Source: CAYPPG01 sp964412555
Lineage (GTDB): Bacteria > Hinthialibacterota > Hinthialibacteria > Hinthialibacterales > Hinthialibacteraceae
Assembly: GCA_964412555.1 (NCBI GenBank)
Contig: CAYPPG010000074.1
Coordinates: forward strand, 1 to 35,280
Reading direction: 5' to 3'
Length of the DNA: 35,280 nt
In this document: positions 32,801 through 34,981 of the stretch, in pieces
How positions within the stretch are numbered: the first letter of the stretch is position 1
Layout of the letters: every line of letters begins with the position of its first letter
The notes under the pieces: model-generated
The model's input: only the letters and a program-made list of their open reading frames with translations
Database searches by the model: none
What the model was told of the DNA's origin: nothing
Translations under genes and position numbers: made by a program

Positions 32801-34970
32801 CGATTGCATACAGCAGCGTTCCCGCCTCGGCGGTCAATGTCTCATACGGTCGAGTCCGATTGACGGTAATCGAAACCGTGGCCGGACTGCTTGTACGCGA
32901 ACCGTCGGAAACATAGAACGTAAACTGATCACTACCGCAATAATTGGTTTGCGGAGTATAAGTCACCGAACCTCCCGCACTCGGTTCCGACAATGTCCCA
33001 TGCGAAGGATTGGAGGTGATATGGTAGGTTAGAGAATCCCCGTCGGCATCACTACCGCTTAGCTGAATTGTAAGTGATTCATTTTCATTCATACTAACCG
33101 ATTGCCCACTTGCAGAGGGGGGATCGTTGGAAGATCGAATTGTGATATTGACCGTCGCGGGGGAGGAATCCGCGTTCCCATTATTGGTTCGAAAAGTAAA
33201 CAAATCCGTACCTGAAAAATTGCTATCGGGAACATATGTTAAAGTGCCCGAATTTTCATTGAAACTTCCTATTATACCGTTTTTCGGATGGGTAACAATG
33301 ATGTACGTTAAAGAACAACCTTTTGGATCTCCCCCCGTTAATTGAATGGAGAGGGAATAATCTTCATCGGTTGAAAGTGATTGAGAATCCGCCGTTGGGA
33401 TATGGCGATTCAAGGTTATATCCACCGTCGCGGCAAGTGATTCCAATAATCCATTATTCGTTTTAAAGGTAAACGAATCGGAGCCAAAATAATCGGTGGT
33501 GGGATTATATATTACCTCGCCCGTATTCGTGTTGAGATCGGTTAACGTACCGTGCGACGGATTGGAAACGATCGAATATGTAATTGCTTGACCTCCCGGA
33601 TCATATCCGGATAACTGAATGAAGGTGGAAGAGTTTTTAATAGCCGAAACCGATTGATCGTTGGCAATGGAAGATAAATAACACATATAAACCGCGCCGC
33701 TGTCATTGCCACCATGGAAATCGTCTCCATACGCACCAATCCCAGCCATGTCGCCGCTTAAGGAAACTGAATTCCCAAAATTCATGGAAACGGCGCCTTC
33801 GGGTGGAACTGGAAAGACTGTTGCGAGCTGCCCCCAATTGTCCGTGCCTCCTTGATTTCGGTGAAATAGATAAATAGATCCGTTATCGTTATCATCATCC
33901 CCAGGCACACCAACCACAATCGTGTCTCCGCTGATGAAAACTGAATTCCCGAAATTATCACCGTTCTCACCGTCTTCAGCAATGATTTTTTTATACTGTC
34001 CCCAATTGTCTACACCGCCATGATCACGGTAAAAGATATAGGCAGAGCCACTTGCATCGCCGTAATCATCATCCTGAACCGCCCCCACGACAATCGTGTC
34101 ACCGCTAATTGAGACCGAATTCCCGAAAAAATCGTTCTCCGCGCCATCCGAGGCGGTAATCTTCTTGATCTGCCCCCAATTATCCACGCCGCCATGATCG
34201 CGCTGAAAGAGATAAGCGGAGCCACTTGAATCACCGTGATCATTATCCTGAACCGCCCCCACGACAATCGTGTCACCGCTAATTGAGACCGAATTCCCGA
34301 AAAAATCGTTCTCCGCACCATCCGAAGCGATAATCTTTTTGACTTCTCCCCAATTGTCCGCACCGCCCTGATTGCGGTTAAAGATGTATGCGGAGCCTTT
34401 GTTGTCATCCAAAACACATCCAATTACCGCCGTATCACCGCTAATGGAAACCGAAGACCCGAACATATCGTTCGCCGTGCCATCCGAGGCAGTAATCTTT
34501 TTAACCTGCCCCCAATTGTCTTCTCCGCCCTGATCGCGGTAAAAAATATATGCGGAGCCTTTATTAACATCATCCCCAAACGCTCCCACAACAATCGTAT
34601 CTCCGCTGATGAATACGGATATGCCGAATTGATCATCAACCGCGCCATCGGCAGCGGAGATTTTTTTAACCAATACCCAATTACCCGTATGATTTCGTTG
34701 AAAGATATAAGCGGAACCGCTTGAATTACCGTTATCATCATCGCCAATCGCCCCGACCACGAGCGTGTCTCCGCTGTTAGACACCGACCAACCGAGTTGA
34801 TCCGATGGTGCGGGATCGCCCACGTACATTCTTCCATTCAGAACGTTGATAACTGAATCGGCAAATGTGTAAGTCTGTATAAACAAAGCCAACAACAATC
34901 CCCAAACCATGCTGGTAATCCCAGATCGCCCCACTCGAAAGATACCGTGATTGTTACATTGAAAGCCCAT
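8844..34970 (-). CDS. Giant multi-domain FG-GAP propeller / CARDB-like exported protein (about 8,708 aa)
   Basis: The frame is open without a stop over 26 kb, ending at TAA 8844-8846. ATGs lie at 34976 and 34970. AAGGA abuts the first and is 6 nt before the second, so 34970 is preferred. The signal peptide has core MVWGLLLALFIQTYTFA, with cleavage before DSV. Residues, counted from 34976: FG-GAP propeller of seven blades (50-436); three cadherin/tandem-95-like domains (438-709); two PKD-like (710-893); seven supermodules of CARDB/DUF11-like domains with nested FG-GAP propellers (893-5650); about eight Fn3-like modules (5650-6860); an unusual aromatic segment (6860-7425); Fn3 (7654-7746); two He_PIG (7749-7949); five related C-terminal modules (7964-8710) with a Thr/Pro linker (8096-8172). 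No LPXTG, PEP-CTERM or terminal membrane anchor is seen. The likely role is extracellular binding or adhesion, inferred. The mass would be near 950 kDa. Confidence 0.92.
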   Translation of the reverse strand: MGFQCNNHGIFRVGRSGITSMVWGLLLALFIQTYTFADSVINVLNGRMYVGDPAPSDQLGWSVSNSGDTLVVGAIGDDDNGNSSGSAYIFQRNHTGNWVLVKKISAADGAVDDQFGISVFISGDTIVVGAFGDDVNKGSAYIFYRDQGGEDNWGQVKKITASDGTANDMFGSSVSISGDTAVIGCVLDDNKGSAYIFNRNQGGADNWGEVKKIIASDGAENDFFGNSVSISGDTIVVGAVQDNDHGDSSGSAYLFQRDHGGVDNWGQIKKITASDGAENDFFGNSVSISGDTIVVGAVQDDDYGDASGSAYIFYRDHGGVDNWGQYKKIIAEDGENGDNFGNSVFISGDTIVVGVPGDDDNDNGSIYLFHRNQGGTDNWGQLATVFPVPPEGAVSMNFGNSVSLSGDMAGIGAYGDDFHGGNDSGAVYMCYLSSIANDQSVSAIKNSSTFIQLSGYDPGGQAITYSIVSNPSHGTLTDLNTNTGEVIYNPTTDYFGSDSFTFKTNNGLLESLAATVDITLNRHIPTADSQSLSTDEDYSLSIQLTGGDPKGCSLTYIIVTHPKNGIIGSFNENSGTLTYVPDSNFSGTDLFTFRTNNGNADSSPATVNITIRSSNDPPSASGQSVSMNENESLTIQLSGSDADGDSLTYHITSNPSHGTLSEPSAGGSVTYTPQTNYCGSDQFTFYVSDGSRTSSPATVSITVNRTRPYETLTAEAGTLLYAIVGISYPLSGTACGGTETYSYSWQLQAGPDTDSGQFSSASINNPYFTPVRAGEYTLQLTVTDGMNSPVSDTVSFFAYDELIANAGSVTDACLDIGLTLTGTVTGGNNEQYTFQWSIDETSAKQNGVFDDDTLQNPTFTPHETGDFVLNFAVADGIQETSDTVIFSVNTIQTDLAVSISEQIQATLDSYGDEYSNLVTYGVQVTNQGPDDLQNGLLRLQAEGLLFQNVNAEGVTISQSWEEFPVNIQAESSSTFQFPVPLHKAAEIVNVSASIISMIPDPNENDNTAQKETVIGKTAELSLQFPEDNIGLLASNTLPLHMNLKNQGPFAVEQARIEMLLPPGVSFQSWDGSSNEIRFDLDTTAESFPFSLPNQSVFAFDDDTVVIGSKLGGKVTVYAREGQTWRMAAELRPSEGFAEQIRFGYSVAFAGDTIVVGAPLYTSAYLYQGAVYVFKRNSEGMWNEREMRKVVLPIFQARQSDRFGHAAAVDHETLAVSAPGKNQVYLYTLHDLQRPPSNPIIGYSKVTKSGYGNDGDHSYMALSRNTLVIGVSNHDEAGENAGVAFVFEKNEGGTNQWGLVTAIWPSDPSPNDQYGYSVAIDQETIIVANRRKRGSAYVYERANDWEQTAQLTAEGGSNTPSIGHTITIWGDRILFCAVNEEKIYVFDRGGNDWNHTGTLLNTNSSSENFGKYLAMDGDAILVGADNSSPQNSSGFLFIYSSDVQKPILDVGDLDVGSELSIPIELSADFTVEGLITVSATIRSELDDLDETNNQELWDIAVAGHDLEVSLSEQIQLTLDYYDDMYSYVVTYDVQVTNHGPRDLQNGTLRLQANGKLLQDTNSEGESTSQSWEEESIVLQSESSESFQFTVPLDRAADIVNVSASIIANVSDPIVTNNTIEKETIFDHHADLCLEFDDNNVDTLVSNQLPLDVTVTNQGPFDVEHGKVDLILPFGVTFESANVPLISIDEKVSPEIEQIPFALPSQPVVAYDGNFAVVGSKLGGPVQVFSREGDTWIKVQNLTPSIGHARGNLFGYSVSISNDIIIVGAPHESLYNAFRAGKVYVFKWNQNEWEEKSCIYEMGRRSNDRLGSCVAIDQQTIVIHVPGRNQIYIHNLQDVLSGTGRQYYKVIKSAYGNSGDSSYIAIDQDVLVIGAHKNDAAGEDAGAAFVFKKNHGGANQWGQVKELRPEDVLPNDHFGYTVAADEGRVVVGNQRAAGSVYVFEQENNWEQTAKLSGEEGNGNGFGQRIAISNNTIVVGARNEGAIYVFDRDDEDESEWKWIDSIVKPAGNPIDDFGTSLDMIGSTIYVGAKDSSLSTNDDTVFVYHKNCQKAILDIGTLDSDAELSMQVLASVENTANEQLIIHATASSELIDYSEVDNGDSWEVTVPQQSDLEIIANITPVMDIPEITIADDQIVANEIYTCTIHVTNHGPREVSNVLLQFQLTNEYLTPSIHLDEIYPPGSDGKNECRIDTLAAGESYTLSFDFIIDAYIETDNQLDLLADVFSNDPLVNDDDLENNSIHLQRTIVPQQCDLEVIADVNSKFDSPDIPGVNTILAGEIYSCTIQVTNHGPRDVSDVLLQFQLTNEYLTPSIHLDEIYPPGSDGKNEYRIDTLAVGESHTLSFDFTIDAYVETDNQLDLLADVFCNDPLVNDVDLENNSIRIQRTIVPQYCDLEVIADVNSKFDTPDIPLEADTILAGEIYSCTIHVTNHGPRDVSDVLMQFLLTNEYLNPSIHLDEVYPLSLDGKNKLPIDLLTAGESRSVTFDFVIDTDVAGEDSLALSADVIGIASFVSDPTPENNSIQFQRTILNLAKSMSLDFDEGNIETLTSNTLPINMTVTNHMPFDVNECIIELDLPRGVRLHSANYPVSRLDTNISLRNTLQENISKGMYDQSIAVDGDRAAVCTGSSHFVTVYKRSGDSWSPERNLLPIEGNDHLYFYTGHSVAFSNNTIVVGVPYSRKDDTVGGAVYVFREEQDWNPEIIRLPSSEVTNFEVKFGNSVAIDNETLVIGAPGNQDVFIYDLVDLSEPTRIIRGNTVQFGRTLALSQNTLVIGSFSTNSAFIYEKNTFVNQWILDKTLQPADLMESDEFGYSVAIDEDTIVVGNRRQVGSAYVFDRNQGGENQWGQSAQLTADDGYAEHFRGHSVAISNDTIVFGALNEDAVYIYDRLDTHSGDWRRIKKISVEPDFPSFGQSLATDGFSFFIVDNDAMTINNDGSVFVYERENQKTTLDIGTLQTELPIQIETSVDPIVGDDFVVQATAYSEWVEDGNEENSDIWNITVSYQTDLEIMADITSKIDHSNTSIPVDSIVSGTIHTCSMTVTNHGPRDVTGALLRFQLSNEHLTPSIDLDELYPPDSDSMNVCSIDFLSAGESLNVTFDFAIDMDIEDKNQLDFLVDVSHSETYIEEVNPTNNQVQFQRTILVLSESLSFNFADDNPTVLTANNLPIEMIVENHSEYDLSGGKVDLALGPHVRLQSANYPISQIHTTMNVSSKLTGDVTEALYGQSVAVDGDVAVVGAYSKDVVSVFTREGDSWNLTATLRPSDRSDSRDFDFGRSVAVCNDTIVVGAPKHPGNESSTFIGAGYIFQCNQDQTWEEVGIVMAEEEITNAQFGYSVAIEWDTIAIGAPGSPAEIPCNTVYLYDRRDLTAPMHRIEGNGLVNAGAQFGCSIAMNQNTLIIGAMNTDENAGAAFVYEKEDNSNDSWEFTKKLQPDDAQPDDHFGYSVALHRDTVVVGNRRPIGSAYVFERHQGGENQWEQSAHFTADSGQEIQIPGHSVAIHNDTIVFGAFNEKAVYVYERAAESSHQWWRVSKFSNDNTPIVAQFGRSLALEGNTIFIGAFDSADAVNQGSVLLYNCIERQLELDLGTIVRNSTNSIQLLTSIHSIEAELDSEVEVVKASIHSDLTGDSWALWQDSELPNHWWTVQVDSASDMELIADVIPAGNFSQAEQFGNNLVSGMIYTCSMTVINHGSMDVRNVLLQFSISDGLIAPSISLGVIYPMNQENQYTFHIDQLKAGESCTITFDFEVINDESDFVLLASLNEAYADENTMVRIQRPILDLENALSLNFSNNSPQTLTSNILPIEMTVENNIEYDISGGKVDLTLGHHVWLQSANYPISQIHTTMNISSKLTGDVTEALYGQSVAVDGDVAVVGAYSKDVVSVFTREGDSWNLTATLRPSDRSDSRDFDFGRSVAVCNDTIVVGAPKHPGNESSTFIGAGYIFQCNQDQTWEEVGIVMAEEEITNAQFGYSVAIEWDTIAIGAPGSPAEIPCNTVYLYDRRDLTAPMHRIEGNGLVNAGAQFGCSIAMNQNTLIIGAMNTDENAGAAFVYEKEDNSNDSWEFTKKLQPDDAQPDDHFGYSVALHRDTVVVGNRRPIGSAYVFERHQGGENQWEQSAHFTADSGQEIQIPGHSVAIHNDTIVFGAFNEKAVYVYERAAESSHQWWRVSKLLNENPRTVANFGFSLATNGNTVFIGAFDSTAAINQGSVFLYERINQQIELDLGTIEGNSTNPIQLLTSIRSLELEQSSPVEVLQASIHSDQTEQSWALWYGNELPNHWWTVYVDVYSGSDLELMADIIPASDFSSAEFLGDSMIAGNIYTCSMTVINHGLIDARNVRLKFSILNNQSAPLISLGEIYPTGTQDEYEFLIRYLEAGESCNLAFDFHVIDYYGIEFSLFAHLDDDTWVHIERPVLNPEELLSARFPEDNDSELSGTGHSLHMDVTNHMNRELESCKLQLSLPLGVMLRSSNYPVHEIETDFQFKGMLIEDTPSYLYGKSIAIDGDFAIVGAEEGDYASVLKREDDSWNVIDTLRPSDDTSSTNYQFGYSVAICNDTIVVGAPHHPRTDGGGRIGAAYVFKMNAEGGWDQINYLTREDYQRDARFGHSVAIEGDTIAIGAPEINVVYLYDRREMSKTLHIIDANEILYSWSARFGYAIALSQNTLAISAPYELSNETHCAGKIYIFGKNENGLNQWGYQKTIHAIDASVNDHFGASIALDQDILVAGNQRPNSSVYVFERDQEGESEWGQTAKLITEQPENSRLQAVTVSKDSIVCNGPGGTVYVYDRVSSENQNWMHAKTINVHSSNPVNNFGMALAMEGKTLFIGGYNNNSDGSIADVLIYERGMQKPILGMGTLPSGTTTVQIETSTNMIGEYEDHYAESFELYFHAAAYSDVIVDRNNSFLFDDEFDVSDPSWWWVWFNGISEIDVRGKIITQTDTLELPGDINLTIREGEMITVSITLTNNGPYDARNVRYRFLIDSDLPQVSYIPLDTVYPIADDDHHEFLIHQLKSGESWNILFDFRFEGDEFEVEDGYFEYGFMIPMEVIFDDSISSYPFYSFISGTILYGFDVEVIVDTPVDQVNSFSLEPIIYNVTMTNSGQGAAEFSGKIQLPANLNLVNINDHRAQINKVPAYVGKLIASSTQTGGRFGYSMDMDEDTLVVGTPYHDLYSQEDSGEALVFLLDQEYWIQEATLNAESVVADGGFGQSLAIDRDMVAVGAPGDETSGEENSGAVYVFVRNGMGKWDLDESLTSIQPAPGEEFGYSVDVVNPESATPMLLIGAPATQSTVSNATGNVYVFSLDSSKNWIPDYNLIEDYTVFMAQRSDIYDLGYHGYEGSFQSTWAYIDELYQYYYYYAGRNHHYGKHVNFGVRPNSDHPKSFFVSCVDNENFYDSVLYFDYNRMRLISNFGWRELAPNILSFFFDPDQEMFFMGRKGDFYPSGSAMYAHRIVESQNLDTPTFLSWGVFDVGDQVDSENFGSAITINRYQNGDFIIIGADQTDLNAMDQVGDVTLYRINEDVIDGMLDSESVGYYGASIPFKLTPPDPTVQKRFGSSITSTSEWLCVGAVETRGSVNDCGSVYLYKFIDGEIVIPEIYLEPGDQYVFIFEAQPTSILHPTLSVSAEAFVSEASSMMGVYEVDEQNNTATKNIPIQNSWQNAEDELIITESLPSDYNLLEIDDKVIYGESFFIKWKNPDVEFDQVKIFFDRLIPRRNDPMEFRIIEQQEFVFTDWNRYAGYLEWTPLFTDYYHNISIRFYNQSQRVYEIQSPHEILFLDSNKVSDETLVITRSIELTENIGNSIVYADEPIPFTAKWPPIREFDSGTIRVIAEQRDGYAQQVDFEKSNIDLAKGYYCSDADDFYLDFTSVDHYIIELYVLLPIEYGEERAFTIQSSALRILDENRKPISPLPSDYLKISRVLDNNPIENPAFHENLDGKYLNLNQELGWVNDSVTDVELYIQWNTETMYDYAVVKVYKDCFENAEDFSGNKEDYLIQTARFDNIWSDTIGDNVRYWKWIYPKQNVENHSFQFEVELFKEDTVVNTLIMHDYVTFYTRTIDEPFRVPEGSFIISNGIRELKDVSNSLIFVDDYQRLCLHVTPSTFQKNRYLENTDFEDVYWELYIGSQQLYLNLVDQRFAYIDYEPLLRTQDDLIAYESENEEFLLFRYMYNDDHEIREIHLENNSYVLTVEPSPSVWTGIANNALDVRPFSLGKAKLNQLSEDHQVLIKNTEEYETSYYDPSPHPFAYYTVRYATDYDIAVPPLTDETSVLDLNYVYNGSGAEAYRGTPRRPLFQIQWNRARVNNTYENYGFAEIRVYEQTHKMENGQDTVSKRLIHNQIVENGQVRFAVWDPSQSSIMHTQNAASYQYEDGLPNLESSNAAYQFEVRLYDYPDNHYDLSNIVLINDLDNEHEQNDPTIQKPKRVIQSDNTLTLFDINKSVDLEEKGNEPLIIARDIILNQDLDQTILNKTYLKVLYLKWDSDYEIIGNIRLDRKIIRRSQGNSIRIQNQSSIISQNPIMMNQHFHPIPIENFQSQNSELWTITAVMKNSELSDDESFVIQKQIMIVNETDPLWPIPADIQNDQNSAVLLTGDYFSTKHFNDNVEIDINQDFSDIGTTPTVYVKWNPRENTTGFRLDIYDHGTLEQPIDSPTSPVYSQEFSHNQFNHLKYYILETLEWGHRYRLTFQWLNGTANGPFYETYITLPTIGGEVEAFDDLIIEQMPNLEEAIIGEPQRENSIDDQFGHEIAIRWPKPENETWPDRKERENDPNAFNYTYTVKVQVKNKDANIFGNPKTIAHGKLGDETGFFMDETNKDYIYMKWKKNDLDFDYFEEENKPTQTGKNGPIVDNVYRFIVTAEKSFTEPIQIKNLPMNQEQKDALISFSGSEDDWYIYTHDERIPYIYATVQYDEINYDINELFPDVDMDQITYGHVDIDDILRSNADIDDPAAETEHFRILTISGFDEDTKPLILFNADVHYDESGEVISVICNSGGAFVWRENAPAEIIGPNQWNVGGLISEVNDEDKQTYLMDGNALDELVFTRENLKFWSLMTFPIMNNLISKPILCEIDADEKKVYILSNNMGVGSLLSLPGLKSLSMLSVPFKPDFAYYPLFDVNENSRYPIPADVDDNIIKDVFEAELTVGSIPGPGRENGKFEEIGFVIFVSCTPQEFLSIYGKITGIHYPIADTGAFWDAIGLGVFYVNDIDLMRVYWELDFSYGVSVPALGPLLFAEVHGTFGRWGFSLGGSAKIFIMEVARIEMEVRWGGNNPGFELHVPYLALTSPAFPIMIYGYADIEITKEHPFYGHLGVAIELNRAIPIVGGWKLANADLWITDKYIQGQIAIDLWLFEISLWARYEYGGDFKAGIGDLPDDYKMVIKDKTGNDWEIPFDQVYYFVDETPSNAKGKQEPSTFSLHLFEEWNLIDRASTKPKTSSKGTKALKVNPYNEFEHEFTVDRDYPVMFVRVQHENPVSEEFYRTLNALLQVPATENQPVQDLFYPDGFPPNGFPGQKAIAMYNEDSHEFSFVLSEPPQGNYKLSIYDPNGKLGNMTVEIAGEDHSPAIEIQSIEPVNPGVYQVTWTDEDEDSNAKITLMLDKDRDGWNGIPIAEFREDNEEDSYYIYTNDLQIEPGQYYILMSIEDEITKVYDYSETTIRVIREDYPQPITQIDAIPQNGAIHVQWQPSQPDGIDLYEVLWSEKDNQHQFEHYKEMQANRFKTSIENLTNGKPYRVTVRSVDTQGRRSEIVNIQTITPMESIGLTPPEITSQPKLLAKVGVEYTYQPHFRDLDYELYNQEIDQKNYAWSMQGNPAGIDLASNGKLTWIPEAGQEGKHTFELAVYEVAYSALRATQTIVIEVEDVKTNIQEKKPNRIVSKPQSVGIPGSQYQFRVQTETAPDAQITYSILHGPDGMTIDENGNVHWDVPTNPGSHDVTIEVQVQTGDKIDRLIQSYPLSVKPLSDYQRSELPSMRNVFPVVVLDDVESVNDLSNKTDYDEPDERELVIKWSIPGELDLSNVKDFHIYVRTDGESGSGKFLGRTGTNQSPYSLRWKEGSMGRIDSSLQSGPQFGHRYLFEVYALLNEFDSVPFQGPYTHLGSVKYEEDREPTQVPTPIPTFDLSTIPTRSVPFVTFTPVVTPTLTTTMTMTPTITVTPSATMVSEASPSSTPTPTPTMTPAPTISYPGTWENEIVVCDQAGIRSQDLTGQTDFDTIDERNLSIIANTDIADASDWHVYVRKGFGGAQYLGRTGGGQVQAFDWSSNNPLTSDGFKNGPDINTSYLFRMIRIDNSLDAGDYFDQTMPVGFNVEGGNPVSLTQSSMPNLATGSIHIYDDLLGGDDLAPMGGTGSDTDTANRRAIQLAWNFGDDPLTVVDYHIQVKEEGQEDFVILGQTYSGNLTYFLWTVDSDFVTHADYQEGPQNGKNYQFRIVKVVFDGTREYLTSGTLDYTVEEDQTNQTNGGNLVLVHDSEGTVPDLTNQTDFDTLDSRSLAIVGNIPTTNADNFHVYVRKGFGGMHYLGQTGDKNQLSLNWTAGNPLIHNDFINGPDLNSVYSFRFVRLDDQLSPDDFYDQNGVAGLNLEGGNELTLTQSEMPYIKDKKVCIYDDLLGGEDLSSYGTQGVDTDDPDWRAIQIAWNVEAEPSTVLDYHVFIREQGDEEFGFLGQTGSGKVTYFWWTPDQAFKTASEFQEGPQDGKVYQFRVVKLGFDGTKDGLNSGWIEYKVFND
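8847..11090 (-). repeat. Five related C-terminal modules (C0, then A-B-A-B) with a Thr/Pro linker
   Basis: The first module (about 11085-10700) is followed by a Thr/Pro/Ser linker (10700-10470, with TPTPTPTMTPAPT). Four more modules follow at about 10450-10050, 10040-9650, 9630-9235 and 9225-8847. Modules 1 and 3 (type A) share DLT(G/N)QTDFDT, (W/F)HVYVRKGFGG and YLG(R/Q)TG. Modules 2 and 4 (type B) share IYDDLLGG(D/E)DL, RAIQ(L/I)AWN and GPQ(N/D)GK.YQFR(I/V)VK. The first copy has features of type A. All resemble the Fn3-like array farther upstream. A role in attachment or secretion is possible because they form the extreme C-terminus, but this is inference. Confidence 0.75.
11130..12020 (-). 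other. Fn3 domain followed by two He_PIG (putative Ig) domains
   Basis: The Fn3 domain (about 12015-11740) is clear: AIPQNGAIHVQWQPSQPDGI, YEVLWSE, LTNGKPYRVTVRSVDTQG. Two He_PIG-type domains follow: PEITSQPKLLAKVGVEYTYQ with LASNGKLTWIPEAGQEG (about 11730-11440), and NRIVSKPQSVGIPGSQYQF with IDENGNVHWDVPTNPG (about 11400-11130). Both kinds are common spacers or binding modules in secreted bacterial proteins. Confidence 0.8.
12700..14390 (-). other. Unusual hydrophobic and aromatic-rich segment of the giant protein
   Basis: This single-copy segment breaks the modular pattern. The first part (14300-13500) contains DVDMDQITYGHVDIDDI and ILTISGFDEDTKPLILFNAD, which recall VCBS/FG-GAP-like blades. 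The second part (13500-12880) has long alternating strands rich in Gly and aromatics: GLGVFYVNDI, WELDFSYGVSVPALGPLLFA, GRWGFSLGGSAKIFIMEVAR, HPFYGHLGVAIEL, GQIAIDLWLFEISLWARYEY. Such a pattern fits an elongated beta-sheet, solenoid or barrel. I recognise no family. Confidence 0.5.
14390..18040 (-). repeat. About eight diverged Fn3-like modules
   Basis: The array lacks FG-GAP motifs. Modules of 120-170 residues recur with an (L/I)(I/V)I start, a core strand ending in W (FFIKWKNP, LYIQWNTE, FQIQWNRA, VYVKWNPR, IAIRWPKP), an edge strand like AVVKVY or AEIRVYE, and a (Y/F).F.V.L strand. PSDY occurs at two module borders. The pattern is that of Fn3-like beta-sandwiches, but sequence similarity among copies is low. 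No Pfam family was named with certainty. Confidence 0.55.
22480..23443 (-). repeat. 964-bp identical tract, copy 2 (in the propeller of supermodule 5)
   Basis: By eye this segment matches 24385-25348 at a constant offset of 1,905 bp. The first mismatches are at 22479 and 23444-23445. Beyond the right border similarity drops but stays recognisable to about 23530; beyond the left border the two copies differ strongly while coding the same fold. Confidence 0.9.
24385..25348 (-). repeat. 964-bp identical tract, copy 1 (in the propeller of supermodule 4)
   Basis: This is the partner of 22480-23443. It encodes the same amino acids from DVTEALYGQSVAVDGD to AAESSHQWWRVSK. Neighbouring propellers in the same gene are far more diverged, so sequence conservation alone does not explain the identity. 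Confidence 0.9.
27781..28620 (-). repeat. 420-bp tandem duplication of a CARDB-like domain
   Basis: The stretch near 27781 (gcgataacttctagatcaca) recurs at 28201, an offset of 420 bp (140 codons), and similarity continues through both units. Shared motifs are VTNHGPR(D/E)V, LLQFQLTNEYLTPSIHLDEI, YPPGSDGKNE and DNQLDLLADVF. A third, more diverged domain follows toward 27370. This explains why supermodule 3 has three intact domains where the others have one. Confidence 0.8.
32300..33665 (-). other. Three cadherin-like (tandem-95) and two PKD-like domains
   Basis: From 33665 to about 32850 the protein has three copies of a module with SNPSHGTL, YTPQTNYCGSDQFTF and SSPATVSITV, typical of bacterial cadherin-like/tandem-95 Ig folds. 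From about 32850 to 32300 follow two PKD-like domains: each starts (A/I)NAG or AEAGT, keeps an LSGT or LTGTV strand, a YSWQLQ or FQWSID strand, and ends GEYTLQLTVTDG or GDFVLNFAVADG. They act as rigid spacers between the first propeller and the supermodule array. Confidence 0.8.
33670..34830 (-). other. N-terminal seven-blade FG-GAP propeller of the giant protein
   Basis: Seven consecutive FG-GAP_2-type repeats are visible, each with FG(N/S)SVSISGDTIVVGA, an acidic DDD/GD loop, SGSAYIF and a D(N/H)WGQ(V/I)KKI.A.DG tail. Seven repeats are what a closed integrin-alpha-like propeller needs. This copy is the most regular in the gene and is not nested inside an Ig-like domain, unlike the other seven propellers. 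Confidence 0.85.
34077..34424 (-). repeat. 174-bp tandem duplication of one propeller blade
   Basis: The stretch beginning aaccgcccccacgacaatcg at 34077 recurs at 34251, 174 bp (58 codons) away, with only a few mismatches over about 100 bp. Both copies encode ENDFFGNSVSISGDTIVVGA. Adjacent blades 4 and 5 of the first propeller therefore derive from a recent duplication. Confidence 0.75.
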
Positions 34971-34976
34971 GATCAT

Positions 34977-34981
34977 TCCTT
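34977..34981 (-). promoter_or_regulatory. Ribosome binding site that decides the start of the giant gene
   Basis: The minus strand reads GAAAAGGA directly before ATGATCATG. The site has no spacer to the first ATG (34976) but a 6-nt spacer to the second (34970). Translation from the second ATG is therefore more likely, shortening the protein by two residues. Confidence 0.6.
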
